A stretch of DNA of 64,000 nucleotides, taken from NCBI RefSeq assembly GCF_901709675.1, contig NC_051099.1:8124001-8188000 (forward strand), in the 5' to 3' direction. This DNA comes from Syngnathus acus. Taxonomy: Eukaryota > Chordata > Actinopteri > Syngnathiformes > Syngnathidae. Positions 23,320 through 35,000 of this stretch are shown here, piece by piece (positions within the stretch are counted from its first letter, which is position 1; the number at the start of each line of letters is the position of its first letter). The translations under genes were made by a program, and so were the position numbers. The notes under the pieces were generated by a model, which worked only from the letters and a program-made list of their open reading frames with translations, was not told the origin of the DNA and did not search any database.

Positions 23320-25503
23320 GTCAAAGCAAATGACTCTGACATGGGCCCCAATGGAGAAATTGAATACACACTTCATCAAGCAGGAGATCCTGTGCCAAAA
23401 CTCTTACGAATTGATCGGTCCACTGGTATCATCTATGTCAAAGGACCGCTGGACCGAGAGGAGATTGACAGCTTGTCCTTCTATGTGGTGGCAAGGGATA
23501 AGGGTCCACAGCCAAAGAGCTCAAAGACCTTTGTCACCATTGAGGTGACTGACCAGAATGACAATCCACCAGCTGTGGAGATACGTGGGATTGGTCTTGT
23601 GACACACAGTGAAGGAATCGCTAACATTTCAGAAGACATGCCGGTGGGAACAGCTGTTGCTTTGGTGCAAGTCTCTGACAGGGATGAGGGAGAGAATGCC
23701 GTGGTCACGTGTGTGGTTGCAGGGGATGTGCCCTTCCAGCTTCGTTCTATCAGTGACTCATCCAGTGACAGCAAAAGGAAATATTTCCTGCAAACCACCA
23801 CTCCCCTCGACTATGAAAGGGTGAAGGATTATCGAGTGGAGATAGTGGCTGTAGATTCTGGAAATCCAGCGCTCTCCGGTACCAACTCATTGAAAGTACA
23901 GGTAACTGATGTGAACGATAACTCTCCAATATTCTCCCCAACGTTGTTTGAGGTAGAGTTTGCTGAAGAGAACCAAGCTGGAGAAAAAGTTTTGGATGTG
24001 ATCGCTTCAGATGCAGACAGCGGCACAAATGCAGATCTTATTTATAACATTGTGGCAGACACATCCATCAAGGGTCTCTTTGAGATAGATCCAAATACCG
24101 GGGAAGTCAGAGCCCGGAACCCGCTTGATCGTGAGCACAAAGAACACTATGAGTTTAGGGTCACCGCAGCTGATAAAGGCTCACCTGTCCATAAAGGAAC
24201 CGCAAGTGTTGTAATCAAAGTCCTCGACCGCAATGACAATGACCCCAAATTCATGCTTAGTGGCTACAGTTTCTCAGTTTTAGAAAACATGCCTCCCCTC
24301 AGCCCAGTTGGCATGGTAACAGTTATGGATGTTGACAAAGGTGAAAATGCTCACGTTCACCTATCTGTGGAGTCAGATGGAGGAAAATTTGTTGTTCAAA
24401 ATGGAACTGGCACCATTCTATCAAGCATATCTTTTGACAGAGAAAAAGAGAGCAGCTACACTTTCCGTCTAAAAGCTGTGGATGGAGGACAACCACCTCG
24501 CTCTTCTTATGTGGGTGTAACCATCAATGTACTGGATGAAAACGACAATGACCCCGTTGTTACAAAGCCCTCCAATTCTTCCTTCAGACTTTTGTCACCC
24601 CTTGCTTCCCCCGATAGCCATGTGGAGATGGTGGAAGCTGAAGATTTGGACAGTGGGCTCAATGCAGAGATGGTTTTCAGCATTGCGGGCGGTAACCCTT
24701 ACCAGTTATTTCGTATCTCTCAATCCAGTGGAGAGATTACGCTAGCAAAGGAAATGGTCCCAAAATATGGCGGACTACATCGCCTGGTGGTTAAAGTGAG
24801 TGATAGAGGGAAGCCAGCACGTCATGCCACTGCCTTAGTCCATATTTATGTCAATGAAACCATTTCAAATGTCAGTTTAGTTGAAGCTCTGGTTGGACAC
24901 AGTCTTTACACCCCGCTAGACCGGGATATCGCCGGTGATCCTGACAACGGCTTTGCTGCACAACGGAGCAACATTTTGTTCGGAAGCCTCGCTGGAATAG
25001 CAGGCGTCGTTATGCTCATCGTGGTGGTAGTCTTTATACGACACCGCATTCAAAGAGAAACAAAGAGTGGATATCAACCCGGCAAGAAAGAAACAAAGGA
25101 CTTATATGCACCCAAACAGGCACCAAAAAATGCCAAAGGGAAGCGAGGTAGGCGAGGAAAACCTCCAAAATCTCCCAAACCACTTGGGGAAGAAGAGGAG
25201 GTCAGCCTCCAAAAAAGCCTCAAGTTCAACCTTGATGCAGTCAATGATAGCCCAAGGATACATCTGCCCCTGACTTACTCACCAGAAAGCCCTGATATAG
25301 GTCGGCACTACCGCTCCAACTCCCCGTTGCCCTCCATTCAGCTGCAAGCACAATCTCCCTCAGGCTCGCAAAAACATCAGGCAGTCCAGGACCTTCCGGC
25401 TACCAATACCTTTGTAGGGACCGGAGGAGATGACAACTCTACTGGGTCAGACCAATACTCTGATTACAGCTACAAGACCAGTCAACCCAAGTACAACAAA
25501 CAG
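23320..25503 (+). CDS. pcdh1: Protocadherin-1, coding exon 2 (EC3-EC7, transmembrane helix, proximal cytoplasmic tail)
   Basis: This exon encodes residues 266-993. It completes EC3 (DQNDN 343-347) and adds EC4 (DVNDN 462-466), EC5 (DRNDN 568-572), EC6 (DENDN 671-675) and EC7 (to about 780), giving the seven repeats typical of delta-1 protocadherins. N-glycosylation sequons include N367, N626, N684, N777 and N782. The membrane helix is about 816-837 (ILFGSLAGIAGVVMLIVVVV). The tail contains SGYQPGKKETKDLYAPK (848-864) and SPRIHLPLTYSPESPD with GRHYRSNSPLPSIQLQ (909-941), blocks conserved in PCDH1. A Lys/Arg-rich stretch (about 869-885) lies between them. True exon sequence starts at GTC AAA GCA (VKA), before the first ATG at 23341, which is internal. 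It ends in phase 0 at CAG before GTAAGG (25504). No frameshifts are seen. In the cell it mediates adhesion in epithelia and brain; that is family knowledge. Confidence 0.96.
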
Positions 25504-25554
25504 GTAAGGTCACAGAAAAATATTGATACATGTTATAGAAATAAGTTGGTGTGA
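25504..25554 (+). CDS. pcdh1: Read-through extension giving a short pcdh1 isoform
   Basis: If the donor at 25504 is not used, the frame stays open for 16 more residues (VRSQKNIDTCYRNKLV) and stops at TGA 25552-25554. The product would be about 1009 residues, lacking the RRVTF exon. Mammalian PCDH1 also has a shorter form (about 1060 residues, from memory) that diverges at this same point, so such an isoform is plausible here. No AATAAA is evident in the next several hundred bases. An ATTAAA at 26319-26324 is a weak candidate poly(A) signal. Whether the isoform exists needs transcript evidence. Confidence 0.45.
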   Translation, partial: VRSQKNIDTCYRNKLV

Positions 25555-26186
25555 TTCTCAAAAGCATAGCATAGTAAATACATTTTATACGACTATATTA
25601 CTTGCTTAATCCTGTATATTGTTAAGAATTTAAAAACTTGTTTAACGACCAATTTTTATTCTTTGGCTTTGTTGTTGCAGTCTCACTGTTAGGTAGTTTG
25701 ATACCTTCAGCAGACCTATCTGACATGTTAGCCATTGTGGATTGTGTCAGTTCAGCGAGCAATCACCATGTTCACCTTGAATGACAACAAAAGGGAACAA
25801 AAGCCACACGGCGTGTCTCTATGTAGTGTCAGCCTTTGTGCGTAATCTCTCTCTTAGCAAAATTGTGTCAAATGAAACTGCAGTTCAAATATAAACGCTA
25901 AGCACGACATTACTTTTTTAATATGATAACAAAGGCATAGGAAAATATGGCTGGCCAATGATTGACAGGCTGTAAAATCTCAACAGATGTTGAAGCTCTG
26001 TGACGAACTTTACAGATGTTGTTTCATGTACGGCATCTCATCTCCCATCAGGAAGAACAGATTGACCAAAATATATAATTAAGTAATGCCAAGTAATGTG
26101 ACAGATGTAGCCTGGTGCCCTTTCACCTTAATTTTTAACATTGTTGTTCTCGATAGTGGCTTTTGCAATAGTGAATATGATATTGT

Positions 26187-26215
26187 GCTTGTGTGTGTGT
26201 ATGTGTGTGTGTGTA

Positions 26216-26272
<57 letters not shown>
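26187..26272. repeat. (GT)n(TA)n microsatellite
   Basis: An interrupted GT run (26187-26224) continues directly into about 24 TA units (26224-26272). A very similar (TGTGTGTA)(TA)n tract lies some 190 bp downstream, so the pair may have arisen by local duplication or convergent slippage. Short open frames over it are artefacts of the repeat. Confidence 0.95.
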
Positions 26273-26274
<2 letters not shown>

Positions 26275-26451
26275 CTGTTCATATTGCAACTCTGCATACG
26301 TATGTTGAGGTAATATTAATTAAAGTGGGGGCACTGGGAGTTTTCCTCAGGTCTGGGAAAGGTAAACAACTCGCCGTTATAGATAAGACCTTTGCACCCG
26401 TATGTGCATCTACTATATATGCATATGGAAAAAAGTTATCAATGCTGTTGG

Positions 26452-26515
<64 letters not shown>
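26452..26515. repeat. (TA)n microsatellite
   Basis: TGTGTGTA followed by about 28 perfect TA units. It would be prone to length variation and assembly error. Confidence 0.95.
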
Positions 26516-26517
<2 letters not shown>

Positions 26518-26869
26518 ATGATGCATTGTGGCTCTTTGACAGTGTCTGACTATTATTACTATTTGTAGCCGATAAATTGACCTATTAAAATTTGATAGCA
26601 TGAAACCTTAGGGCATATTTTAAAACTGAATCCGTGACTCATCTTATGTGACATTTTTTTTCAACTGCAGTTTCTTCTTAGTCATCATGGAAAATAATGT
26701 CACCTGAGGTGATCACACAATTGCTGTGTCGTCATATCCAAAACACCAAAGATTTAATGACCATGCTTATGGCAAACATCCTCTTATCGTTGTGCAACTT
26801 CATTTTTTTCCTTTTGTCACATTTGAACGTGTGATATTGTAAGATGGTTGCTGCAGGAACCCATGACTC

Positions 26870-27135
26870 ACATCAGCAATTAGAACCCGATAATTAGCCC
26901 TGTCGGGCCCAAGCGCTCACACCTTTTTTCACATGTGTCTAATGAGAGTTTGTGTAAAGCATGTGTTCCGTGTGACGTCATTAAAATCAGAAGTCAAAGC
27001 TTTACGTTTCACTTCGGATGTTCATTTAATATCCTTTCTGCTCGTCCCCAAAGCTAATCCAGAGGATTCAGAGAGCCTTAGAGGGTAAAGAACGAGTCTT
27101 AATTAATCTGGCCTATAATTAACAAGGTTCATCCT
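26870..27135. promoter_or_regulatory. TAATTA-rich block, candidate enhancer
   Basis: The stretch includes GCAATTAGAACC, CGATAATTAGCCC, GCTAATCC, GTCTTAATTAATCTGG and CCTATAATTAACAAGG, several homeodomain-type cores within about 260 bp of otherwise complex sequence. It lies 1.4 kb after the pcdh1 transmembrane exon. Conservation could not be tested. Confidence 0.25.
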
Positions 27136-28539
27136 TTATGAAACTTGGGCAGTCCTAAAAAATGATATTATATAAAATTTAGACCAACGGCTAAAGGTGG
27201 CTAGAATAGTAAGAGCAAGATCGAGTAATAAGGTATAAGTGTCTTTTTGTAACATGAGAAATACAAGATTAAAAAACATGAATTTCTAAAAGTATAGATT
27301 TCTCTTGTCTCTTGGATTTATTTTGCAAACAGTATGATTCAGTTGAAAATAAACTATCGCCAGTAGTGCTCCGTTATGCTGTAGAACGTTATGCCATTTT
27401 AATTCAATTTCAACAAATATTTTTTTTACATATCTGTTTAATCATTCAATCATTGTATGGCAAGTTGCTGCACCACAGAGCGGGGGTGTAACTCTACCCT
27501 CTCTGAACATCCGAGTTCAGTTTGGCATAGAGCTAGGAGTTCCTCAAAGAGTCCATCATAAAATTTGTTGGCAACACTTTTGATTATTATTATTTTTGAT
27601 CAATTTTATCGATTTGATGTTGCAGCCATTCGTCATAGTAAGTAGATTTAAATGAAGTATTCGTGACACATTATTGATGTGGTGTCATCTTTATTTGCCT
27701 TCTCCAAGAAAGGATGGCAATGAGGAACAATCATTTATTTTCTCCAAACATTTTTTCCTCCTCAATCCTCTCCTGATACAAACCTTTTGGGATTTTAATC
27801 TAATAACTCTGAGCCCAAATTTAACCAAACAATGGTGTTGCTGAAATTTATTAGTTGAAGCTGTGAACACCCCCCATTGAGACAATAGAATAAGTTATCC
27901 GCAAGAGGACAGACTAAAAAAAATGTAGGCAAGCTCTCGTTTTCTTCCAACGAAATCCTATACGCCTTCTGGAATTGAAAGGAAAATTACAAGGTTTTAA
28001 TGTGATACCATTGACTTCTATCAGCATCTACCTTTCAAAACGTTTTATCAAGCCCGATGGAAAATCTGAAATCTCAAATGGGCTTCACTCCCAGAATCAT
28101 ATGCACTTATATAATTGCCACATGTCAGTTCCCCTTTATTTATGTTAAAATATATCTCCACTGAGCAACTCCTTTTGGTAACGCTGTGTGAAGGCTCATC
28201 TTTCTGATGGCGTTCTTCTCAGCCGCGATATTATATCACCACACATCCCAGCCTCCTTACCTTCTGCCAGGCAGATTACTGCTTTTATCAATAAGCAGCT
28301 TAGCACCAAAGTGTCCCTCAATAATACGCCGTGGTATTTTTTTCTTCCTCTGGCAGCTTTAATGTCTCTTTAGGCGCCCCCCCTCATCTAGCCCATCCAC
28401 CCCACCACCCAAGCGCTATTACAAATTCTCATAACCTTCCATTTCTGTGTTTTCACTCCCACAACACTTTCCACTTTATTTAACCCTCTCACCGAGAGAG
28501 AACCTACTGATACATTATGTATCCTTCTCTTCAGGTCAC

Positions 28540-28700
28540 ATTAGGAACCTAGAAAAGGCCCAGGAGGGGCAGAAAGGAGCATCCCCATCAGACATACTGC
28601 CCCATTAGAAGTCTGCACCGCACTATAAAACCCATTAAGGTCCATTAGGGAAGCGTTCTGGTCCGCAGACACCTGTAAGGCCAGTCAGCCTCAAAGGTGC
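28540..28700. promoter_or_regulatory. Complex-sequence block, candidate conserved non-coding element
   Basis: This block has higher sequence complexity and G+C than the surrounding intron. It carries repeated CCATTA motifs (CCCCATTAGAAG, CCCATTAAGG, TCCATTAGGG) within 60 bases. It has no open frame or transposon similarity. I propose it as a candidate regulatory element only because of the motif clustering. Confidence 0.25.
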
Positions 28701-29981
28701 ATGGCTACAGATGGTATAAAACCCATTTGATTTGTCATTAAAATGCCATGCTTTATACCAAACGATGTGTCAGTAGTAGTTTATCAAAAAGGATTTTAGT
28801 TTCAGAAATTCGACTGTTGGGACATAATCAAGCCCAAATCAAAGATGTTTGGAGGCAGCTGTTTTAACGATACTCATTAAATTATGTTTCTCATTTGAAA
28901 GGCAGTACATAATGCACGATATCATAAAATGTAAATCAGCGCAAGAATCATTGCGCTTAAATAGATCCCATGTGAGATTTCACACACTTATAGTTTCCGA
29001 GCTTTCTCTTCAGCAAATGCCAGCTCGGTCACCTCCTCTATTGGGAACAACTGCATGCAGCTGTGAGCTTTCAGCACCGTGACTGGCGCACTGCTTATTA
29101 TTGCTTGATGAGTTTGACCCAAATTTTCCACAGACCGACACATTTTTCAAAGCCACTTTTAAAATCTAAACCCTAGATCAACTCAAGAGTGAAAACCTAG
29201 CTTGGCTACAATTCAGATTTTAATGTTTTTTATTCGGGGGGTGGGGCATATCTTGATGTTTGGTCTACCATTGGGGTATTTTTCTGACATAAAATTATTA
29301 AATATTGTCAGAACAGCTACAAATATGCATCTATTGTTTTGAAGCTATCCAATATGCCTCATGCTGACAGAAAAACAAGTCTTGGATTATTGCCTAACAA
29401 AATGAGTTTTTATGAGATCAAGGGAAAGGTTTTTGACAAACAATTCTGCACTAATGACGACCAAGTGTGTGTGAGTTATTAGGCGGGTAGAATTGTGCTG
29501 GAAAGTAACGGGGAAGCAAGCTAATGAATGCTGTCCTAGTCAATGAAATAATCAACAAATAAGAATCTCTACATAGTGTGGTGTAATTTGATGTTGAGCT
29601 GCTAAATAATGTGCCACACTGTCACTTCAAAATTCATCTCCGAGCTGTTGCTTTCAATAAACAAGCTCGTGTTACCAAGTAATAGTGAATCTGTAACTGT
29701 GTTATTGACATTTGGTGGAAAATAAAAGATAAGCAGTGAATAAATCACCGGCAGAAGAGATGAATGGCAACATACATATATGAAATGATGGTAGAAAGAA
29801 ATGAAAGTTTATTGAATGAATAGTCCCCGCTGTCAAAATGGTAAAGGTAGCTCGGGGGAAAATACTTCTTCAAGGTAAAGTGAGACCCTCAAGAAAGACA
29901 TATGGTGTGAGACAAAGAGCCAGTCATAATTTTTTTCCGGATTGCACGCGCTATTTGGAAAGTGCTCACTGCAGGAGCAGC

Positions 29982-30000
29982 AAATATATATATATATATC

Positions 30001-30032
<32 letters not shown>
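29982..30032. repeat. (TA)n microsatellite, interrupted
   Basis: Two TA runs are separated by TCCATACA. The overlapping open frames that read as YIYIY-type peptides come only from the repeat. Confidence 0.95.
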
Positions 30033-30033
<1 letters not shown>

Positions 30034-31954
30034 CACACTTGGGTGTAGCGATTGCGGGCTTACCTGCGCAGTGCAGACAAATCATGTTAATTACACGAGC
30101 GTACACACATTTTCCACAGGGGAACAAACATGCAAAATAACTGCCAACCGCTTCATGCTTCTTAAGCCAAAGAGCATTTTAAAACCTTTGAGTGTTTTTT
30201 AACAGAGGAAGCACCACCATAGTACGCATTACATCCCCCTGGTTGGACTATAGACATCCGGCCCATAAAAGCTTTTCTCCAACATGCTAATGCCTCTGCG
30301 GAAAGGTTTGTGTATAATTTGACGCTGTATTTATGTGCTACACAAAATGATATTTGTTTTGATCACCGTATTTTGACCGACATGTGAATTTATCCCATCA
30401 AAAGAAGTGTTAGCATCACTCAGGCATGCCATTGTATGGATAATTTAGCTTAAGGCTATATGTTACGACTACTGCCGGGACATGGATTTGATTAAGCTCA
30501 ATGAGCATGTCCACACAGGCAGAGAAAATTGTGTGAGTGCAGTGTTGCATGGGGTTATCCCCAGTGATGGGACACAGGGCAGGTGCTGGGAGAGGTTGGA
30601 GGATGGAAGATGATGGGGCGGCTCGAGGCCCGGGTCGTGGGGCCGCAGCCCGTCCTTGCTGTTATGAAGGAGAATCTAACTGATGTGACAGTGACAAATG
30701 AAGCAACTCCACATCCCCAACTGCCACTTTTATGCCTCTCAAACTCAAGGAATCGCTTCCCAACCCACCCACTATTTTCTTCCCGGCGCTCTCAACCTTT
30801 CAAGTCGTCTTTATTCTTACCTACTGAGAGCTTTTCAGCTTTCAGTCTCCACTTTGTGCTACGTATTTTTAACTTTTACTTTGTACATCTTGTGGCGCTC
30901 TTTCACATCTCTCCCTTCAATCGTCCCTCCTTCTCTTTCTGCTTGTGAAGTATTGGAATACCTTGCTGGATCCCCTACAATGAAAAACTTTTTTTGTGTT
31001 CTCCTGTTAACATATGGAACTTGCCAATGGGTTTCTATGAACTAAAATAAAATAAAATACTTCTTTATTGCCCTTGAAATTCATTGGACAGCATCAGCAC
31101 TCAGTCAAGTGTTTAGCTCTCCCCAGCTTCTGTTCTATGGAACCGACGCGAGCGACATGACATTTACATCCTATAAATTGATTTCCTGTATCAAAACTTG
31201 TGTTGGTGAGTAGAATTGACACAGTAGAGTGTCATTAAACAGGAGATGGTGAAGTAGCACAAAGGATGAAGGAATAGCTCAGCAGTGATTATTGTTGAGG
31301 TTTAATGACTGTCTTGCTCCTGTAATAGACCTTCTGGGCTGTTGAAATGAGATGCCAAGCAGAGAAGACAATTAATTGCTTGGCTTCCTTTTGTCCCTGC
31401 CCCCATCCCCGTGTGTATTGGGCTGAAACTTGATAAGATAAAGGCTTGCGGCCACCCTAATACCTTCAGACATTCATCTCTCAATCTTAAATTTATTGTT
31501 TGAGTCAGGTGGCCCACTGCTGCTGTGTGATACACAGGAGGAAACAACAAATACTTTGGAGGTCCACAATGGCACCTAGAGCTTTATTAAAAGTATACCA
31601 TAGAGTATATATGTAGATTAAAAATCACCACGTTTCTTTCCAGCATCAATATTCGTCATATTGCCCTAAAAAAAATCTGACGTAAAATTTATGAAACTGG
31701 CTCCGTCCTTCCCTGTGCAATATTGAGAGGTTTAGTGACAAGTTATTAATAACTACAGTGGATTATCATATGAAAGGCTTAAGCTCCCCCTATGGGCCGA
31801 TCTGCATCTAAAATGCTCATTGCATTGTTAATGTGCATCGCATGGCTGATCGCTGGTGTGTGCAATTAATTTGTGTGTTGCTTGCAGGAAACAACTAATC
31901 AGTGTGATTTGGAAAATGCTTAAAAAGACATCAGTCAAGTTCTTTCAAAAGCCT

Positions 31955-32045
31955 CACGATAAGATACACTATTAATTATAGCTGGATATTCTTATCGATT
32001 AATTACCAGTAATTTCAAGCGGTTAACAGGTGGCAGAGCTAAACT
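31955..32045. promoter_or_regulatory. ATTAAT-rich block, candidate enhancer
   Basis: CTATTAATTATAGC, CGATTAATTACCAG and GCGGTTAACAGGTGGC (an E-box next to GTTAAC) occur within 80 bases. Clustering of homeodomain-like and E-box motifs is the only support. Confidence 0.2.
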
Positions 32046-35000
32046 TCAACTCAACATCCATCTTTGTGATGTAGTGTCTTATGACAGTGATATCCTACCA
32101 AAGATTTGCTCCAATTATGGCAATGCCAATGTAACACTCCACACATTCCTGTTTATGAACATTAAAAATGCATCGCTCTTCTAAATCATTATGATGCAAA
32201 TGTGAGTCTGTTAAGCAGCAGTATATAGCACACATTAAATGAGTGCAAATCCGTCAGGCAGTGCTGAGAAATATAGTGTGCCAAATGTAATTGGAATAAT
32301 GAGCGGCCAATACTATTCAACATACGGTCAACACAATACACAGTGGTGTTGAGTCGAAAACGAAATAAGAAAAGAGCAAAAAAAATGCTTAGCACACCAT
32401 ATTCATCTTTGCACACACAATGTAGCAGTGTTATCAAGAGGACAGCATGCAGCCGGTAATGGAAAGTGTGATAAATAATACAATCTCAAATACTGCCATT
32501 CAGTTAAATATGCAGGCATCAGGCATTTCAATATTTTCTCTCGTATTATTTCAATACTTTATACTCACATAATTGATTTAAAATTTGATCCGATTTTTCA
32601 TTCCCCTTTAATACAAATGTTAAAGCGGCGCAGTGTGAAATATCAGCCCTCAACATAATGACTCCTGAGCTGCAGCGACTCACATAGCAAAAAGTGTTGT
32701 TTCTGGTCTGCAGCCATATGAAATGTCATCAGAAATTTGACAAGATATGAAGGAGCTATCCCCTTTGAGAGCTCCACTGAGCTGCACATTTTCTTATATT
32801 GTTCCCGCATTATAATTGAGCCCCTTACGGGTGACCCGTGTCCTTCTGAGATAAAACTAATTATTTGCTAGAAGAATTACTTTTAGCATCTGTCTTCAGG
32901 TCAAAACTGTTATGCTTCGTTACTATAACGATGTAGCCATGTGTCACATGGTCTTGTGTTTTGAAGCTTTATTGTAACACATTTTATTTCACAAAGTCAA
33001 ATGTCAGGTTTGTTTATTTTAATTGTTCATTTCAAGGTATGATTGCAGCAGGATTGTGTCTTAGTTGTGCACCACAAGTAACCAGTGTACTCTCCCGCAG
33101 TTTTTCCACTCACTTCTTCATTCTGCATGTCAGCCGTAAAAACCTATATAATCAACCAATCTTCTTTGTTGGTTTTTCCAATTTCGGCCACGGGCATTTT
33201 AGTCTGGCGCATTCAAAACATTCCTCGGAAATTCAATGTGGACTGAGAGAATTTGAACGGGCTCTGCAATTCCAGGCACAAGGCCTGTGTAAATTAGCCT
33301 TGGATTTGAATTAATTGAAAAAAATTCAACAGAATATCTCAGGCAGAACTGATTGCTAAGCACATTTCACACTGAAGGCTCATTTTACCAATTACAGTTG
33401 AGGCCATTCATGTTGGCTGCACCAAGAACAATGGTAATATCGGTTACACTAAACTCACGAAGGCATCACCGCTTATCAGCACATTTTTAGTAATTAAGTT
33501 ATAGTGGCCCAACATGGGCAGTTTCATTCCTTCATTATATATAAAAAAAGGTTATTGGAAGGTTCCCCCATGTCTCAAGGGTACACACTTAGGTATTACT
33601 GTTCTTCCCTAAGCAACAAAAGAAACAACCATTACAGAGTAAATGTTATCTGATGGAGAAAGTGCATGCCCTGCCCGCCCTTACGTTAACTCTCCACCCT
33701 CTTAGTTCGTTAAAGACCGAAACTAAACAGTTCAACAGGTTTTGCAAAAAAAAAAAAAAAAAGCCTATCCAGGAAAAGGTTTAAATAAATCCATGCGTTT
33801 ATAAGTGTTTCTGCATGTGCTTGATAAGCTTATTGTATGTGTTTGATCAATGTGCTGCAAATGTGTGATAAGACCCGCATTTGATTACAGTTCTGCATAA
33901 AGCGTCTGATTGTGCCATTTTTTTCCCCCGTCCCTTAAAACCGATGGATTATTGTCTCTTACTGTGCGTCTTTTATCATGTTAAGCTGATTTGCTTGCAT
34001 TTTATGTCACACTTGGGTTGTAGCACCTTTATTAAATCAACTTTTCTAATATATGTTCTGAGGTTGACTTAGATTATACACGTTGCTTTTTATTGCAATA
34101 GCTGACTTTACGTTGCATAAGATATAATTACACAAGTCTACTGGTTGACAGTTCTACACCAATCGTCTTGGAGGTATCATATTTTTATATGGAGGATAAA
34201 CCTTTTTTTTAATATCTGACGATGGATTATTAGGTTAGCATAGCACAAACGCCATTATTAGAAAAAGGTGCATACAATGTGTGTTTATTGGACATACTGT
34301 TGCCTCTCTTCCTCTCTCTTAATCGTCTTTCTTCTTCTTCTTTTTTTTTTTTTAATCATAGCTGTTATAGCTGTTGGCTTCCTTTTCTAAAGTTTACATT
34401 TTTGTCTGTTACTCTCCAGCTGGGAGCTCTCTTGTTTTTCAGATTTTCTGCCTCAGGAACAATTACTCTTATGACACGAAAATAATGAAATGACTTTCTT
34501 TCATTTCACAAGCAATAACGTAGAAGTGTTTATTCAGTTGTATAAAAGCCATGTAGTGTTCAGTGTCCGTAGATATATGTCCATTTGTGCATCGAACAAC
34601 AAAACATTAAAAGACTTAGAAAGCAAGGTTTTATGTTTGTCCATCTTGGAATCTTGGCTACTCACTGGGTCTTTACCAGATTGTTCTTTTGGTGCAAGAC
34701 TGGAAGTGGCAGAATTAATCAATTGCAAACAATTTCTTCCTAAAATTAATCAACAATAGTTTTGATAATTAATGCAATCATTAAAAGCATTGTTAAACCC
34801 AAAAAGTTTAATTCAAAGATATTGTCCAATTGTACCTTGCGAAATCATTTACATATTCACATGAACTTAAATAATATGGCATAAATACTGCATAATTATA
34901 TCACTGACATATTTATTCAAATGAGTAGAGAAATTAAATTGCTATGGGGGAGTATTAGAAATAAGTATATGACTAATGCAATTATATATTTTTGAAGTGA

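Noticed and set aside
23481-24028. Antisense open frames opposite the pcdh1 exon
   Set aside because: Shadow frames of the strongly coding + strand.
26079-26601. Several open frames reading YIYIYIYI
   Set aside because: Pure products of the (TA)n microsatellites.
30583-30948. 121-codon open frame on the + strand
   Set aside because: No family features; the pyrimidine-rich second half gives a low-complexity F/S/L peptide.
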